Positions 24,018 to 33,627 of a stretch of 64,000 nt of DNA are shown here, in pieces (the first letter of the stretch is position 1; the number at the start of each line of letters is the position of its first letter). Position numbers and translations under genes: made by a program. The stretch is from Sciscionella marina DSM 45152 (lineage in GTDB: Bacteria > Actinomycetota > Actinomycetes > Mycobacteriales > Pseudonocardiaceae): contig NZ_KB905414.1 in assembly GCF_000379465.1 (NCBI RefSeq), positions 307,342 to 371,341 of the forward strand, in the 5' to 3' direction. The notes below the pieces were generated by a model. The model did no database searches. It was not told the origin of the DNA and saw only the letters and a program-made list of their open reading frames with translations.

Positions 24018-25136
24018 TCATACCGTGCCGACTTCCGGGCGGGGAACCCGGATGCCTTTCGCCTCGAGCCGGGGAATGACCTCCGCGGCGAAGAATTCCA
24101 GCTCCGTCACATAGTCCACAAAGGACAGCGTCATCCCGGAAAGCCCGGCGTGGGCATACCGTTCGATCTCCGTGGCCACCTCGTCCGGGGTACCGATCAG
24201 TGGGCAGGTGCCGTGCCCGGCGGCGAACCGGGAACGGAAGGTGGCCAGCATGTCCTCGGTGAACGACTGCGCATGCATTCCCTGCAGCCGCATGAGGTTG
24301 TCCACGGCTTCCCAGTCCGCGTACTCCTCGGCGTAGTAGTGCAGATATTCCCGCGCCTCCGCGTGGCTGGACCGGCAGACCACGTGCGCGGGCGACATCA
24401 CGCCGACCTCGCGGCCGTATTCGGCGCGCGCGGACTCGGTCAGCTCGGCCACCACGCGCTCCCCCTCGGCCGGATCCGCGATGATGGTGAACACGAAATT
24501 CGCGTTGCATGCGGCGAACGCGCGCCCCTGCTTGCTCGAACCGGCATTGAGGATCGGCAGGCTCGACTGCACCGGTTTCGGCATGGATTCCACGCCACGC
24601 AGGGAAAAGAACCGGCCGTCCAGGTCGAAGCGGCCCTCCCGGGTCCACAGTGCACGGACATGGTCCCACCATTCCTGGGCCATGGCGTACCGGTCGTCGT
24701 GTTCGCTTGGCAGCGTCACACCCATCGCCTCGTACTCGGGCTGATTCCATCCCGCGACGATGTTCAGCCCGGCCCTGCCCTCGCCGATCTGGTCGACGGT
24801 GGCCAGCTGTTTGGCGCTCACCACGGGATGATTGAACGCGGTGTGCACGGTCGCGAACACCACGATGCGCCGGGTGCTCGCCAGCAGACCTGAGGCCCAC
24901 GGGATCGGTTCGAGCACCCCCTCGTGAAAATTCGTCTCCCCGCCGTAACCGATCCAGCGCGCGATCGGCAGGATGAAATCGATCCCCACCCGGTCGGCCA
25001 GCCGGGCAAGGCGCAGGTTGTCCGGCCAGCTCGCGCTCCACCGCTCGGGAATTCTGGTCACCGCGAGTCCACCGGTGCAGTTCGGGGAGAACAGCCCGAG
25101 CTTGAAGTCCCCGCCATCGCTGAGCGCGTTATCCAT
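24018..25136 (-). CDS. RutA-like FMN-dependent monooxygenase (LLM class)
   Basis: 372 residues of the bacterial-luciferase fold. The segments GYGGETNFHEGVLEPIPWASGLL, VVSAKQLATVDQIGEGRAGLNIVAGW and PILNAGSSKQGRAFAA parallel RutA (uracil monooxygenase) and dimethylsulfide/alkanesulfonate-type enzymes. These use reduced FMN from a separate reductase and O2. The first gene of the three-gene operon, with 16 bases to the cyclase. No flavin reductase lies next to it. Substrate unknown. Confidence 0.87.
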   Translation of the reverse strand: MDNALSDGGDFKLGLFSPNCTGGLAVTRIPERWSASWPDNLRLARLADRVGIDFILPIARWIGYGGETNFHEGVLEPIPWASGLLASTRRIVVFATVHTAFNHPVVSAKQLATVDQIGEGRAGLNIVAGWNQPEYEAMGVTLPSEHDDRYAMAQEWWDHVRALWTREGRFDLDGRFFSLRGVESMPKPVQSSLPILNAGSSKQGRAFAACNANFVFTIIADPAEGERVVAELTESARAEYGREVGVMSPAHVVCRSSHAEAREYLHYYAEEYADWEAVDNLMRLQGMHAQSFTEDMLATFRSRFAAGHGTCPLIGTPDEVATEIERYAHAGLSGMTLSFVDYVTELEFFAAEVIPRLEAKGIRVPRPEVGTV

Positions 25137-25190
25137 ACCGGCTCCTTCGTAGCGCTATTGCGTAACGATGACCGTCGTCACTGTTCCGTA

Positions 25191-26756
25191 TTATCGGCCG
25201 CGCGTCAACGCCGTGGCAACCAGATGCCCCGAACCGCCACCGAGTCCGGGGCCGGGATGTGTCGCGGCCCCGATGTGCCACAGCCCGCGCACCACCCCGG
25301 TGTGCCGCGCGGCCGAGGGCACTGGCCGCCACAACAGGTTCTGGTCCAGTTCCGCCGAGCCACCGTAGGGATCCCCGGCCACGGCATTGCGGTTCGCGGC
25401 GAGCAGATCGGGCGGGGCGAGCACATCCATGCCGAGCACCTGCGCGCGCAGCCCGGGAGCGTGCACCGCGATCCGGTCGAGCACCCGCCCGGCGTAGGCG
25501 TGCGCGAGTGCCGGCGTCCACGGTCCCGCCTCCAGTTCCCCCGCCGCGTCCCCGCGCACTTCCCAGGGCACCTCCTGCAGTTGCAGCCACAGGCTCGCCG
25601 CGCCCTCGGGTACCCTCCCGGAATCGAGCACGTACTGCTGCCCGACGACCACGGTCGGCTCGCCGGGCAGCAACCCGGCCTCCGCCTGCGCGCACGCGAT
25701 ACCGGTACTCGCCGCGCCGTCGGAGATGTGGATCAGCGGCGCACGCCCGAGCAGTGCCTCGCGCCAGCGCGGCGGACCGGAGAGCGCCACATGGATCTGC
25801 ATGGCCGCGCGACCGGGGCGGTACCGCGCTGCCTCGGTCCGTACCGCTGCGGGAACCTCGTGCGGCGCAAGCAGTTCACCGTAGAGCGCGCCCGGGCCGA
25901 CCGAGGCGAGCACCGCGCGCTTCGCCCGGATCGTCTGCCCGGCGACCCGCACCCCGATCGTCCGCCCGCGCCTGGTCAGGATGCGGTCCACCGGGCTCGC
26001 GCACCGCACGTGCACCCCAAGCGTGCCGAGCAGACCGGTGAACGCCTCGATGAATCGCGCAGCCCCGCCTTCCACAAGTGGCATCCCGGTCCCATGCAGG
26101 GTCGCGGCGAGCACCGGGAGCATGAACCCGCCGGAGGCACTGTCCGGGGCGAGCCCGGCATGCAGCAACCACGGGGTCCAGAGCCGGTCGACCTCCCAGC
26201 CGTCGAACTCCCTACGCAGCGCGGCGCGGCCGCTACTGGCCACATCCCGGAGCAGCCGTTCGGCACGGCCCGGCCTGCGCAGCAATGGCGCGGCGGTGCG
26301 CAGTGCGCGCAGCGAACGCAGTTCCCGGCCGAGCAGCGCGCCCGCGATCGGTGCCACCTCGCCGAACCGCTCGAGCATGGCGAGGTAGGCCTGCCGGTCG
26401 CGGGGCTGTTCGAACCCGGCGGCGGTGCGTTCCGGGTCGCGGTGGGCGAACACCGCCTGCCCGTCCGCCCCGACACTCGCGGTGATCAGTCCCTCGGTGT
26501 TGCGATAGCGCAGCCCGTGCGCGTGCAACTCCTCGCCGAGCGCGGCATAGGCGGGCCCGGACACGAAAAGTGGATGCCACGAGGAAAACGTGTCGTGCAC
26601 ATAACCGGGCAGGGTGCGCTGCTCGCTCGCGATGAACCCACCGATCCGCTCATTCGCCTCGAGCAGGGCGACCGACCAACCGGCCTTCGCCAGTTCGGCG
26701 GCCGCGACCATTCCGTTGATCCCCGCCCCGATGACGACCGCGTCGAATTCACTCAC
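25191..26756 (-). CDS. phytoene-desaturase/PYROXD2-like FAD-dependent oxidoreductase
   Basis: 521 residues. The N-terminal dinucleotide-binding motif VVIGAGINGMVAAAELAKAG with LLEANERIGG is typical of the CrtI-like amine-oxidase superfamily, and the C-terminal FAD motif GLWHIGAATHPGPGLGGGSGH is intact. Many actinobacteria carry such PYROXD2-type enzymes outside carotenoid clusters, and no carotenoid genes are near. Starts with GTG. It follows the ligD polymerase gene by 27 bases in the same direction; a functional link to repair is not evident. Confidence 0.85.
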   Translation of the reverse strand: MSEFDAVVIGAGINGMVAAAELAKAGWSVALLEANERIGGFIASEQRTLPGYVHDTFSSWHPLFVSGPAYAALGEELHAHGLRYRNTEGLITASVGADGQAVFAHRDPERTAAGFEQPRDRQAYLAMLERFGEVAPIAGALLGRELRSLRALRTAAPLLRRPGRAERLLRDVASSGRAALRREFDGWEVDRLWTPWLLHAGLAPDSASGGFMLPVLAATLHGTGMPLVEGGAARFIEAFTGLLGTLGVHVRCASPVDRILTRRGRTIGVRVAGQTIRAKRAVLASVGPGALYGELLAPHEVPAAVRTEAARYRPGRAAMQIHVALSGPPRWREALLGRAPLIHISDGAASTGIACAQAEAGLLPGEPTVVVGQQYVLDSGRVPEGAASLWLQLQEVPWEVRGDAAGELEAGPWTPALAHAYAGRVLDRIAVHAPGLRAQVLGMDVLAPPDLLAANRNAVAGDPYGGSAELDQNLLWRPVPSAARHTGVVRGLWHIGAATHPGPGLGGGSGHLVATALTRGR

Positions 26757-26782
26757 GGCCGCAAAGCTATCCGAACGCCGTG

Positions 26783-27670
26783 TTACTCGGAAGGCAGTGC
26801 GGCCCGGGAATCGCCCATTCCGGCCAGCAGGTCCCCGTGTTCGGCGAGCCGTTCGCGCACCTGCCGCGGCCCGAATGCCAGCGGTTCGCCACGTTCCACC
26901 TCGGTCCAGCGCAACGGGGTGGACACGGCGGGTTCCGGGCGGGCGCGCAGCGAATAGGCCGCGATCGTGGTCTTGGCCGGATTGTTCTGGCTCCAGTCGA
27001 TGAACACCCGCCCGGGGCGCACCGCCTTGGTCATGGTCGCGGTGATCAGCTCGGGATGGCGCCCCGCGAGGCGTTCGGCGAGCCGTTTCGCGTACCGCGA
27101 GCTCTGCTTCTCCTCGGTGGCCGTGACCGGGACATAGAGCTGCATCCCTTTGGAACCGCTGGTTTTCGGGTACGCGCAAAGTCCGTCCTCGGCCAGCGCG
27201 TCGCGTAGCAGCACCGCGACCCGGCAGCACTCCACGATGCCGGCGGGCGCGCCCGGATCGAGGTCGAACACCAGCTGATCCGGCAGCCGCGTGCCCTCCC
27301 CGATCCGCCACTGCGGCACATGCAGTTCGAGCGCGGCGAGGTTGGCGGCCCAGACCAGGGCGGGCAGCTCCTCGAGGAACACGTACTCGGCCGTACCGCT
27401 GCGGGTGGGGATCCGCGCGGTGCGTACCCATTCGGGAGCGTGGCGTGCCGCGTGCTTCTCGAAGAAGCCTTCCCGGTCCGCGCCGTCCGGGAACCGCATC
27501 AGGGTCACCGGGCGTTCGGCGAGCCGTGGCAACAGGGCCTCGGCCACCGCGACGTAGTAGTCCAGCACATCGCGTTTGGTGAACCCGGTGTCCGGATAGA
27601 GCACCTTGTCGAGATTGGAAATGCGCAGTACACGCCCGCCGACGGAGACCGGAATATGCTCCGAGCCCAT
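26783..27670 (-). CDS. LigD polymerase-domain protein (NHEJ primase-polymerase)
   Basis: 295 residues, the size of a stand-alone LigD PolDom. The archaeo-eukaryotic primase catalytic acids are in VFDLDPG (Asp136 and Asp138) and in VFIDWSQNN; the region YPKTSGSKGMQLYVPV is the conserved nucleotide-binding strand. It fills ends with ribonucleotides during Ku-dependent end joining. The ligase and nuclease modules are not fused here. Divergent from ku across about 100 bases. Confidence 0.93.
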   Translation of the reverse strand: MGSEHIPVSVGGRVLRISNLDKVLYPDTGFTKRDVLDYYVAVAEALLPRLAERPVTLMRFPDGADREGFFEKHAARHAPEWVRTARIPTRSGTAEYVFLEELPALVWAANLAALELHVPQWRIGEGTRLPDQLVFDLDPGAPAGIVECCRVAVLLRDALAEDGLCAYPKTSGSKGMQLYVPVTATEEKQSSRYAKRLAERLAGRHPELITATMTKAVRPGRVFIDWSQNNPAKTTIAAYSLRARPEPAVSTPLRWTEVERGEPLAFGPRQVRERLAEHGDLLAGMGDSRAALPSE

Positions 27671-27769
27671 TACCCGAACTCCTTTTCCCTCGGCGCTGAC
27701 CTGCGATAAAGGGTATCGTTTCGCAGGAAAGGGCACGATCATCGAGGCGAGAAGGGCGGGTGCACCCCC

Positions 27770-28564
27770 ATGCGGTCGATGTGGAAGGGCACGGTCTCGT
27801 TCGGCCTGGTCGCCATTCCGGTGCACCTCTACGCGGCCACCGAGAGCAAGACACCCTCGTTCCGGCAGGTGCACGCCGCGGACGGCGGGCGCATCTCCTA
27901 CCGGCGCACCTGCTCGGTCGACGGGGCCGAGGTGCCCTACAGCGAGGTCGCGAAGGGGTACGAGGCCGAGGACGGTCAGATGATCGTGCTCACCGACGAG
28001 GACCTGGCCAAGGTTCCGGTGCCCACCACCAAGGCGGTCGACGTGGTGGAGTTCGTCCCGCTCGAATCCATCGACCCGATCTACTTCGACAAGAGTTACT
28101 ACCTCGAACCGCAGAAGATGGGCATCAAGCCCTATCTGCTGCTGCGCGACGCCCTGCACAAATCCGGCCAGGTCGCCATCGCGAAGATCGCCATCCGCAA
28201 CCGCGAATCACTCGCCGTGCTCCGGGTGCACGCGGACGTGCTGGTGCTCTCCACCATGTTGTGGCCGGACGAGGTGCGCAAACCCGAGTTCGACTTCCTG
28301 AACGAGCAGGCCCCGGAGATCCGCCCGCAGGAACTGACCATGGCCGGCTCGCTGATCGACTCGATGGCCGACGAGGTCTTCGACGCGCGCAAATACACCG
28401 ATGCCTACCGCGAGGCGCTCGAAGCGGTGATCGAGGCCAAGATCGAGGGCCGCGAGGTCACCGAGACCGAACAGCAGCCGACCGAACAGGTCGTCGATCT
28501 CATGGCCGCGCTCTCGGCCAGTGTGGACGCCGCCAAGCAGCAGAAGAAGGACGATCAGGACTAA
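27770..28564 (+). CDS. ku: Ku, non-homologous end-joining DNA-end-binding protein
   Basis: 264 residues, close to mycobacterial Ku. Starts MRSMWKGTVSFGLVAIPVHLYAAT, the invariant N-terminus, continues through the ring-forming core (DKSYYLEPQKMGIKPYLLLRDAL, then RNRESLAVLRVH) and ends in a short charged tail (KQQKKDDQD). The homodimer threads onto double-strand ends and recruits LigD, whose polymerase domain is encoded divergently. Confidence 0.96.
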   Translation: MRSMWKGTVSFGLVAIPVHLYAATESKTPSFRQVHAADGGRISYRRTCSVDGAEVPYSEVAKGYEAEDGQMIVLTDEDLAKVPVPTTKAVDVVEFVPLESIDPIYFDKSYYLEPQKMGIKPYLLLRDALHKSGQVAIAKIAIRNRESLAVLRVHADVLVLSTMLWPDEVRKPEFDFLNEQAPEIRPQELTMAGSLIDSMADEVFDARKYTDAYREALEAVIEAKIEGREVTETEQQPTEQVVDLMAALSASVDAAKQQKKDDQD

Positions 28565-28566
28565 CC

Positions 28567-28593
28567 TGTCACGTTTCCCGCTCCCCGCTTGTC
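28567..28593 (+). promoter_or_regulatory. candidate ECF41-dependent promoter
   Basis: TGTCACG (28567-28573), a 16-base spacer and TGTC (28590-28593) lie just after ku and before the AhpD-like gene. The reported ECF41 promoter is TGTCACA-N16-CGTC, so this matches in all but two positions. It would make the AhpD-like/sigma pair autoregulated. Confidence 0.5.
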
Positions 28594-28634
28594 TTCCCTG
28601 GCGACCGGCCAGAAACCGAGCAAGGAGCGCAGCC

Positions 28635-29207
28635 ATGCCCCGTATCTCCCTCGACCCACCCCGAAGCCTCGCCTACCGCGTCGGCACCTGGTACACCACG
28701 CGCATGGCGGGCCGCGCGTTCGATTCGCTCAAGGCCGTCGCGCACAACCGGCGAGTGCTGTCCACCCTGCTGATCACCGAGCAGCGGGTGACCAAATGGC
28801 GCGCCCTCGACCCGAAACTCAAGCACATGGCGCTGATGGTGTCCGCGGCCCGGATCGGCTGCGCCTGGTGCATCGACTTCGGCTACTGGGAGGCCGCCGA
28901 GCTCGGCATCGCGAACGAGAAGCTGCGCAAGATCGCGGACTGGCGGTCGAACCGGGATGCGTTCGCCGAGCTCGAACTGCTCGTGCTGGAGTACGCGGAA
29001 GCGATGACCGCGACCCCGCCGCAGGTCGGCGATGGGCTTTCGGCGCGGCTCAAGGACCTGCTCGGCGAGGCGGGCCTTGTGGAGCTGACCGCGATCGTCG
29101 CATTGGAGAACTTCCGCTCCCGAGTGAACAGCGCGCTCGGGCTGACCGGCCAGGGGTTCTCCGACAACTGCGCGGTGCGCCCGGCCTACGATGAAGCCCG
29201 TGGCTGA
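28635..29207 (+). CDS. carboxymuconolactone decarboxylase/AhpD-like protein
   Basis: 190 residues of the CMD fold with the redox pair Cys76-x2-Cys79 (GCAWCIDFG), as in alkylhydroperoxidase AhpD. AAGGAG lies 8 bases before the ATG. Its stop overlaps the following ECF41 sigma gene, and CMD genes are one of the three known partner types (carboxymuconolactone decarboxylase, oxidoreductase, epimerase) of ECF41 sigma factors. Probably the main regulon member; a thiol-dependent redox role is inferred. Confidence 0.88.
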   Translation: MPRISLDPPRSLAYRVGTWYTTRMAGRAFDSLKAVAHNRRVLSTLLITEQRVTKWRALDPKLKHMALMVSAARIGCAWCIDFGYWEAAELGIANEKLRKIADWRSNRDAFAELELLVLEYAEAMTATPPQVGDGLSARLKDLLGEAGLVELTAIVALENFRSRVNSALGLTGQGFSDNCAVRPAYDEARG

Positions 29208-30051
29208 CGTCTTCGAAGAGCACCGCGGGATGCTGTTCGGCATCGCCTACCGGCTGCTGGGCAGCGTCGCGGATGCCGAGGACATCGTGCAGGACGCCTG
29301 GTTGCGGTGGGCGAAGGTCACCGAGCCGGTCGAGCATCCCAAGGCCTACCTCGCGCGCACGGTCACCAATCTGGCCATCAACCGGCTGCGCTCGGCCGCG
29401 GTCACCAGGGAGTCCTACGTCGGTCCCTGGCTGCCCGACCCCCTGGTCACCACGCCGGACGCCACCGACGGCGTGGAACTGGCCGAATCGGTATCCCTGG
29501 CGATCATGGTCGTGCTCGAATCGCTTTCCCCGCTGGAGCGCGCGGTGTTCGTGCTGCACGAGGCATTCGGCTTCGGCTACACCGAGATCGCGGGCATGCT
29601 CGACCGGTCCGCGGCGAGCGTGCGCCAGCTCGGCCATCGCGCCCACGAGCACGTACAGGCCCGCCGCCCCCGGTACGAACCCGCCGAGCAGCAGCGCAAG
29701 GAACTCACCGAACGGTTCCTCACCGCGAGCGCGGGCGGGGACATCGCCGAGATGATGAGCGTGCTCGCCCCGGATGTCACGCTCGTCAGCGACGGCGGCG
29801 GCAAGCGCAGGGCCGCGCTGCGCCCGGTGCTCGGCGCCGACAAGGTCGTCCGCTTCATCCTCGGCGTCTGGCAGAAGCTTCCCCCGTCTCCGGTGGTCAG
29901 CGGGGTCCTGGTGAACGGGGCACCCGGGATTCTGATCAGCGCGGGCGGCGAACCCGACACCGTGGCCTGTTTCGAGGTGGCCGACGGCCGGGTCACCGAG
30001 ATCAACGTGATCCGGAACCCGGACAAGTTGCGCCACATCACAGCGATCTGA
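29191..30051 (+). CDS. ECF41-type (SigJ-like) sigma factor with SnoaL-like C-terminal domain
   Basis: 286 residues from ATG or 283 from the GTG three codons later; both overlap the CMD gene. Sigma-2 (MLFGIAYRLLGSVADAEDIVQDAW) and sigma-4 (LSPLERAVFVLHEAFGFGYTEIA) are followed by an SnoaL/NTF2-like domain. The linker motif WLPDP and the DGGGK motif are the hallmarks of group ECF41, where the C-terminal domain replaces an anti-sigma factor and tunes activity. Confidence 0.93.
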   Translation: MKPVADVFEEHRGMLFGIAYRLLGSVADAEDIVQDAWLRWAKVTEPVEHPKAYLARTVTNLAINRLRSAAVTRESYVGPWLPDPLVTTPDATDGVELAESVSLAIMVVLESLSPLERAVFVLHEAFGFGYTEIAGMLDRSAASVRQLGHRAHEHVQARRPRYEPAEQQRKELTERFLTASAGGDIAEMMSVLAPDVTLVSDGGGKRRAALRPVLGADKVVRFILGVWQKLPPSPVVSGVLVNGAPGILISAGGEPDTVACFEVADGRVTEINVIRNPDKLRHITAI

Positions 30052-30063
30052 CTTGCCAAACCC

Positions 30064-30113
30064 ATACCTCCTGGGGGTATGTTCGTAATGACGGACATAC
30101 CCCCAGGAGGTAT
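30064..30113 (+). promoter_or_regulatory. double CsoR operator forming one large palindrome over the csoR ribosome binding site
   Basis: ATACCTCCTGGGGGTAT (30064-30080) and its exact reverse complement (30097-30113) flank 16 bases. Each copy is a CsoR-type site (TACC...GGTA with G/C tracts). The second copy contains AGGAGG, the Shine-Dalgarno sequence 5 bases before the csoR ATG, so repressor binding covers it and any transcript starting upstream could fold into a 17-bp stem that hides it. Confidence 0.85.
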
Positions 30114-30115
30114 CG

Positions 30116-30412
30116 ATGGCAGCCACCGAGCACCCCGGCTACGCCGAGAACAAAGCCGCCCACCTGCGCAGGCTCAAGCGCATCGAAGGTCAGGTCCGCG
30201 GTCTCGCGCGCATGGTCGAGGAGGACAAGTATTGCATCGACGTCCTCACTCAGGTCTCCGCAACCACACGTGCCCTGCAATCGGCTTCCCTCGCCCTGCT
30301 CGACGAGCACCTGCGCCACTGCGTCAGCGACGCGATCTCGGACGGCGGCGACGAGGCCGAAGAGAAGATCGCCGAAGCCAACGACGCGATCGCCCGGCTC
30401 GTCCGTTCCTAG
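30116..30412 (+). CDS. csoR: CsoR copper-sensing repressor
   Basis: 98 residues, all-helical CsoR/RcnR family. The Cu(I) ligands Cys40, His65 and Cys69 (YCIDVL, then DEHLRHC) are the C-H-C set of true copper sensors. The apo-protein blocks its own operon and Cu(I) releases it. First gene of csoR-copZ-copA with the double operator directly upstream. Confidence 0.95.
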   Translation: MAATEHPGYAENKAAHLRRLKRIEGQVRGLARMVEEDKYCIDVLTQVSATTRALQSASLALLDEHLRHCVSDAISDGGDEAEEKIAEANDAIARLVRS

Positions 30413-30436
30413 AAATTTCCGAAAGGACGAACTCTC

Positions 30437-30643
30437 ATGAGCGAGCAAACCATCACCGTCACCGGGATGAGCTGCCAGCACTGCGTCAACGCGGTCACCG
30501 AAGAGGTCACCGAGATTCCCGGCGTCACCGGCGTCGAGGTGAACCTGGAGACCGGCGCGGTCACCGTGACGAGCGAGGCACCCGTTGCCGACTCCGCGCT
30601 CGCCGCCGCGATCGATGAGGCCGGCTACTCCATCAAGGGGTGA
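30437..30643 (+). CDS. copZ: CopZ-like copper chaperone
   Basis: 68-residue heavy-metal-associated domain with GMSC13-QHC16, the M-x-C-x2-C Cu(I) site. Carries cytosolic copper to the exporter encoded 7 bases downstream. GAAAGGA precedes the ATG. Confidence 0.94.
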   Translation: MSEQTITVTGMSCQHCVNAVTEEVTEIPGVTGVEVNLETGAVTVTSEAPVADSALAAAIDEAGYSIKG

Positions 30644-30649
30644 GCCGCC

Positions 30650-32776
<2,127 letters not shown>

Positions 32777-32792
32777 CGGTTCCCCAACAGCG

Positions 32793-32824
32793 AAAGGCCC
32801 CGGACCGAACAGTCCGGGGCCTTT
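32793..32824. terminator. bidirectional hairpin terminator between copA and the L11-like gene
   Basis: A perfect 13-bp stem (AAAGGCCCCGGAC and its complement) around a 6-base loop, with A runs on one side and T runs on the other. It lies between convergent genes and can end transcription from both. Confidence 0.85.
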
Positions 32825-32840
32825 CCGTGTCTGGCTGTGC

Positions 32841-33272
32841 TCAGTCGGCGACCTTGACGCCCATGGAGCGCGCGGAACCGGCGACCACCTTGACGGCCTG
32901 GTCCACGGTCTCCGTGTTCAGGTCGGGCATCTTGCGCTCGGCGATCGAGCGCAGCTGATCCTGGGTGATCGAAGCGGCCGGGGCGCCACGGCCCGGCGTC
33001 TGCCCGCCGCCCTTGAGGCCGAGCTCCTTGCGGATGAGGAAACTCGTCGGCGGGGTCTTGTAGCGCAGCTGGTAGCTACGGTCCTCGAAGACCGTGATCA
33101 CGACGGGCACGATGTCACCGCGGCTGCCCGAGGTCGCCTCGTCGTACTCGACCTTCACGCCACGCGTGTTCACACCGGTCGGACCGAGCATCTTCCCGAG
33201 GTCGACCATCGCGGCGTTGCCCGCCTCGAGCTCGAGGGTCGCCTCGAACGTGATCTTCTGCTTTGGAGGCAT
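32841..33272 (-). CDS. divergent free-standing ribosomal protein L11 (uL11) paralogue
   Basis: 143 residues. The C-terminal domain fits L11 well (TVFEDRSYQLRYKTPPTSFLI, KMPDL, and GSARSMGVKV near the end). The N-terminal domain differs: where standard L11 has A-P-P-V-G-P-A-L-G-Q-H-G-V-N, this has MVDLGKMLGPTGVN, losing the two prolines that contact thiostrepton-type thiopeptides. It is not next to secE-nusG-rplA, where the housekeeping rplK belongs, and stands alone. It may be an alternative L11 for antibiotic tolerance or a special ribosome state. TTGACA (33315-33320, minus strand) may be its -35. Confidence 0.85.
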   Translation of the reverse strand: MPPKQKITFEATLELEAGNAAMVDLGKMLGPTGVNTRGVKVEYDEATSGSRGDIVPVVITVFEDRSYQLRYKTPPTSFLIRKELGLKGGGQTPGRGAPAASITQDQLRSIAERKMPDLNTETVDQAVKVVAGSARSMGVKVAD

Positions 33273-33468
33273 TCGCCTGACCCCTTAGCCCTTCAATGTC
33301 GCTGTCTCATTCAGTGTCAATAATCCCCCGCGTGCGGGCACGTGCAGGCCCGAGCAACCAGTGTACGTGACGGCCGATGACCGGCTCACAGCACCTCCCG
33401 GTCTCCCGGCGCGGCGGCCCGATCGCACGGGCCGGGGACGGGATAATCACGATCGTGCATCATGGTGG

Positions 33469-33508
33469 CGTTTGCGTAAGCCGATCTGAGTATCGGAACA
33501 AGCAAACG
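33469..33508 (+). other. nested stem-loop in the leader of the LCP gene
   Basis: CGTTTGC (33469-33475) pairs with GCAAACG (33502-33508). Inside it CCGAT (33481-33485) pairs with ATCGG (33492-33496), separated by symmetric 5-base internal loops and a 6-base apical loop. It sits in the 355-base gap between the L11-like and LCP genes, about 120 bases before the LCP start. A GATAAT (33442-33447) just upstream could be a -10, which would put the structure near the 5' end of the LCP message. I know no family it belongs to. Otherwise the gap holds no gene I can support. Confidence 0.4.
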
Positions 33509-33627
33509 GCTATGACGATTAGGTGACATGTGACTCGCCGCGCAACCCGCGTGAGTGGTCATGCGTCTACTGGTGAGCGGTTTCGCAAGCGGCACCCGTA
33601 GGCGAGCAGCAGGACGACCTGGAGGTT

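Noticed and set aside
25191..26756. Part of a carotenoid biosynthesis cluster
   Set aside because: No phytoene synthase, GGPP synthase or cyclase gene is near; PYROXD2-type enzymes are common alone.
25191..27854. Apparent 887-residue protein joining a LigD region and the FAD oxidoreductase
   Set aside because: The first part is out of frame with the LigD polymerase gene (26783-27670), which is intact in another frame. The oxidoreductase starts at the GTG at 26756.
33386..33595. A 69-codon minus-strand frame in the L11-LCP gap
   Set aside because: Covers the nested stem-loop and the LCP leader, has no ribosome binding site and a random-looking translation.
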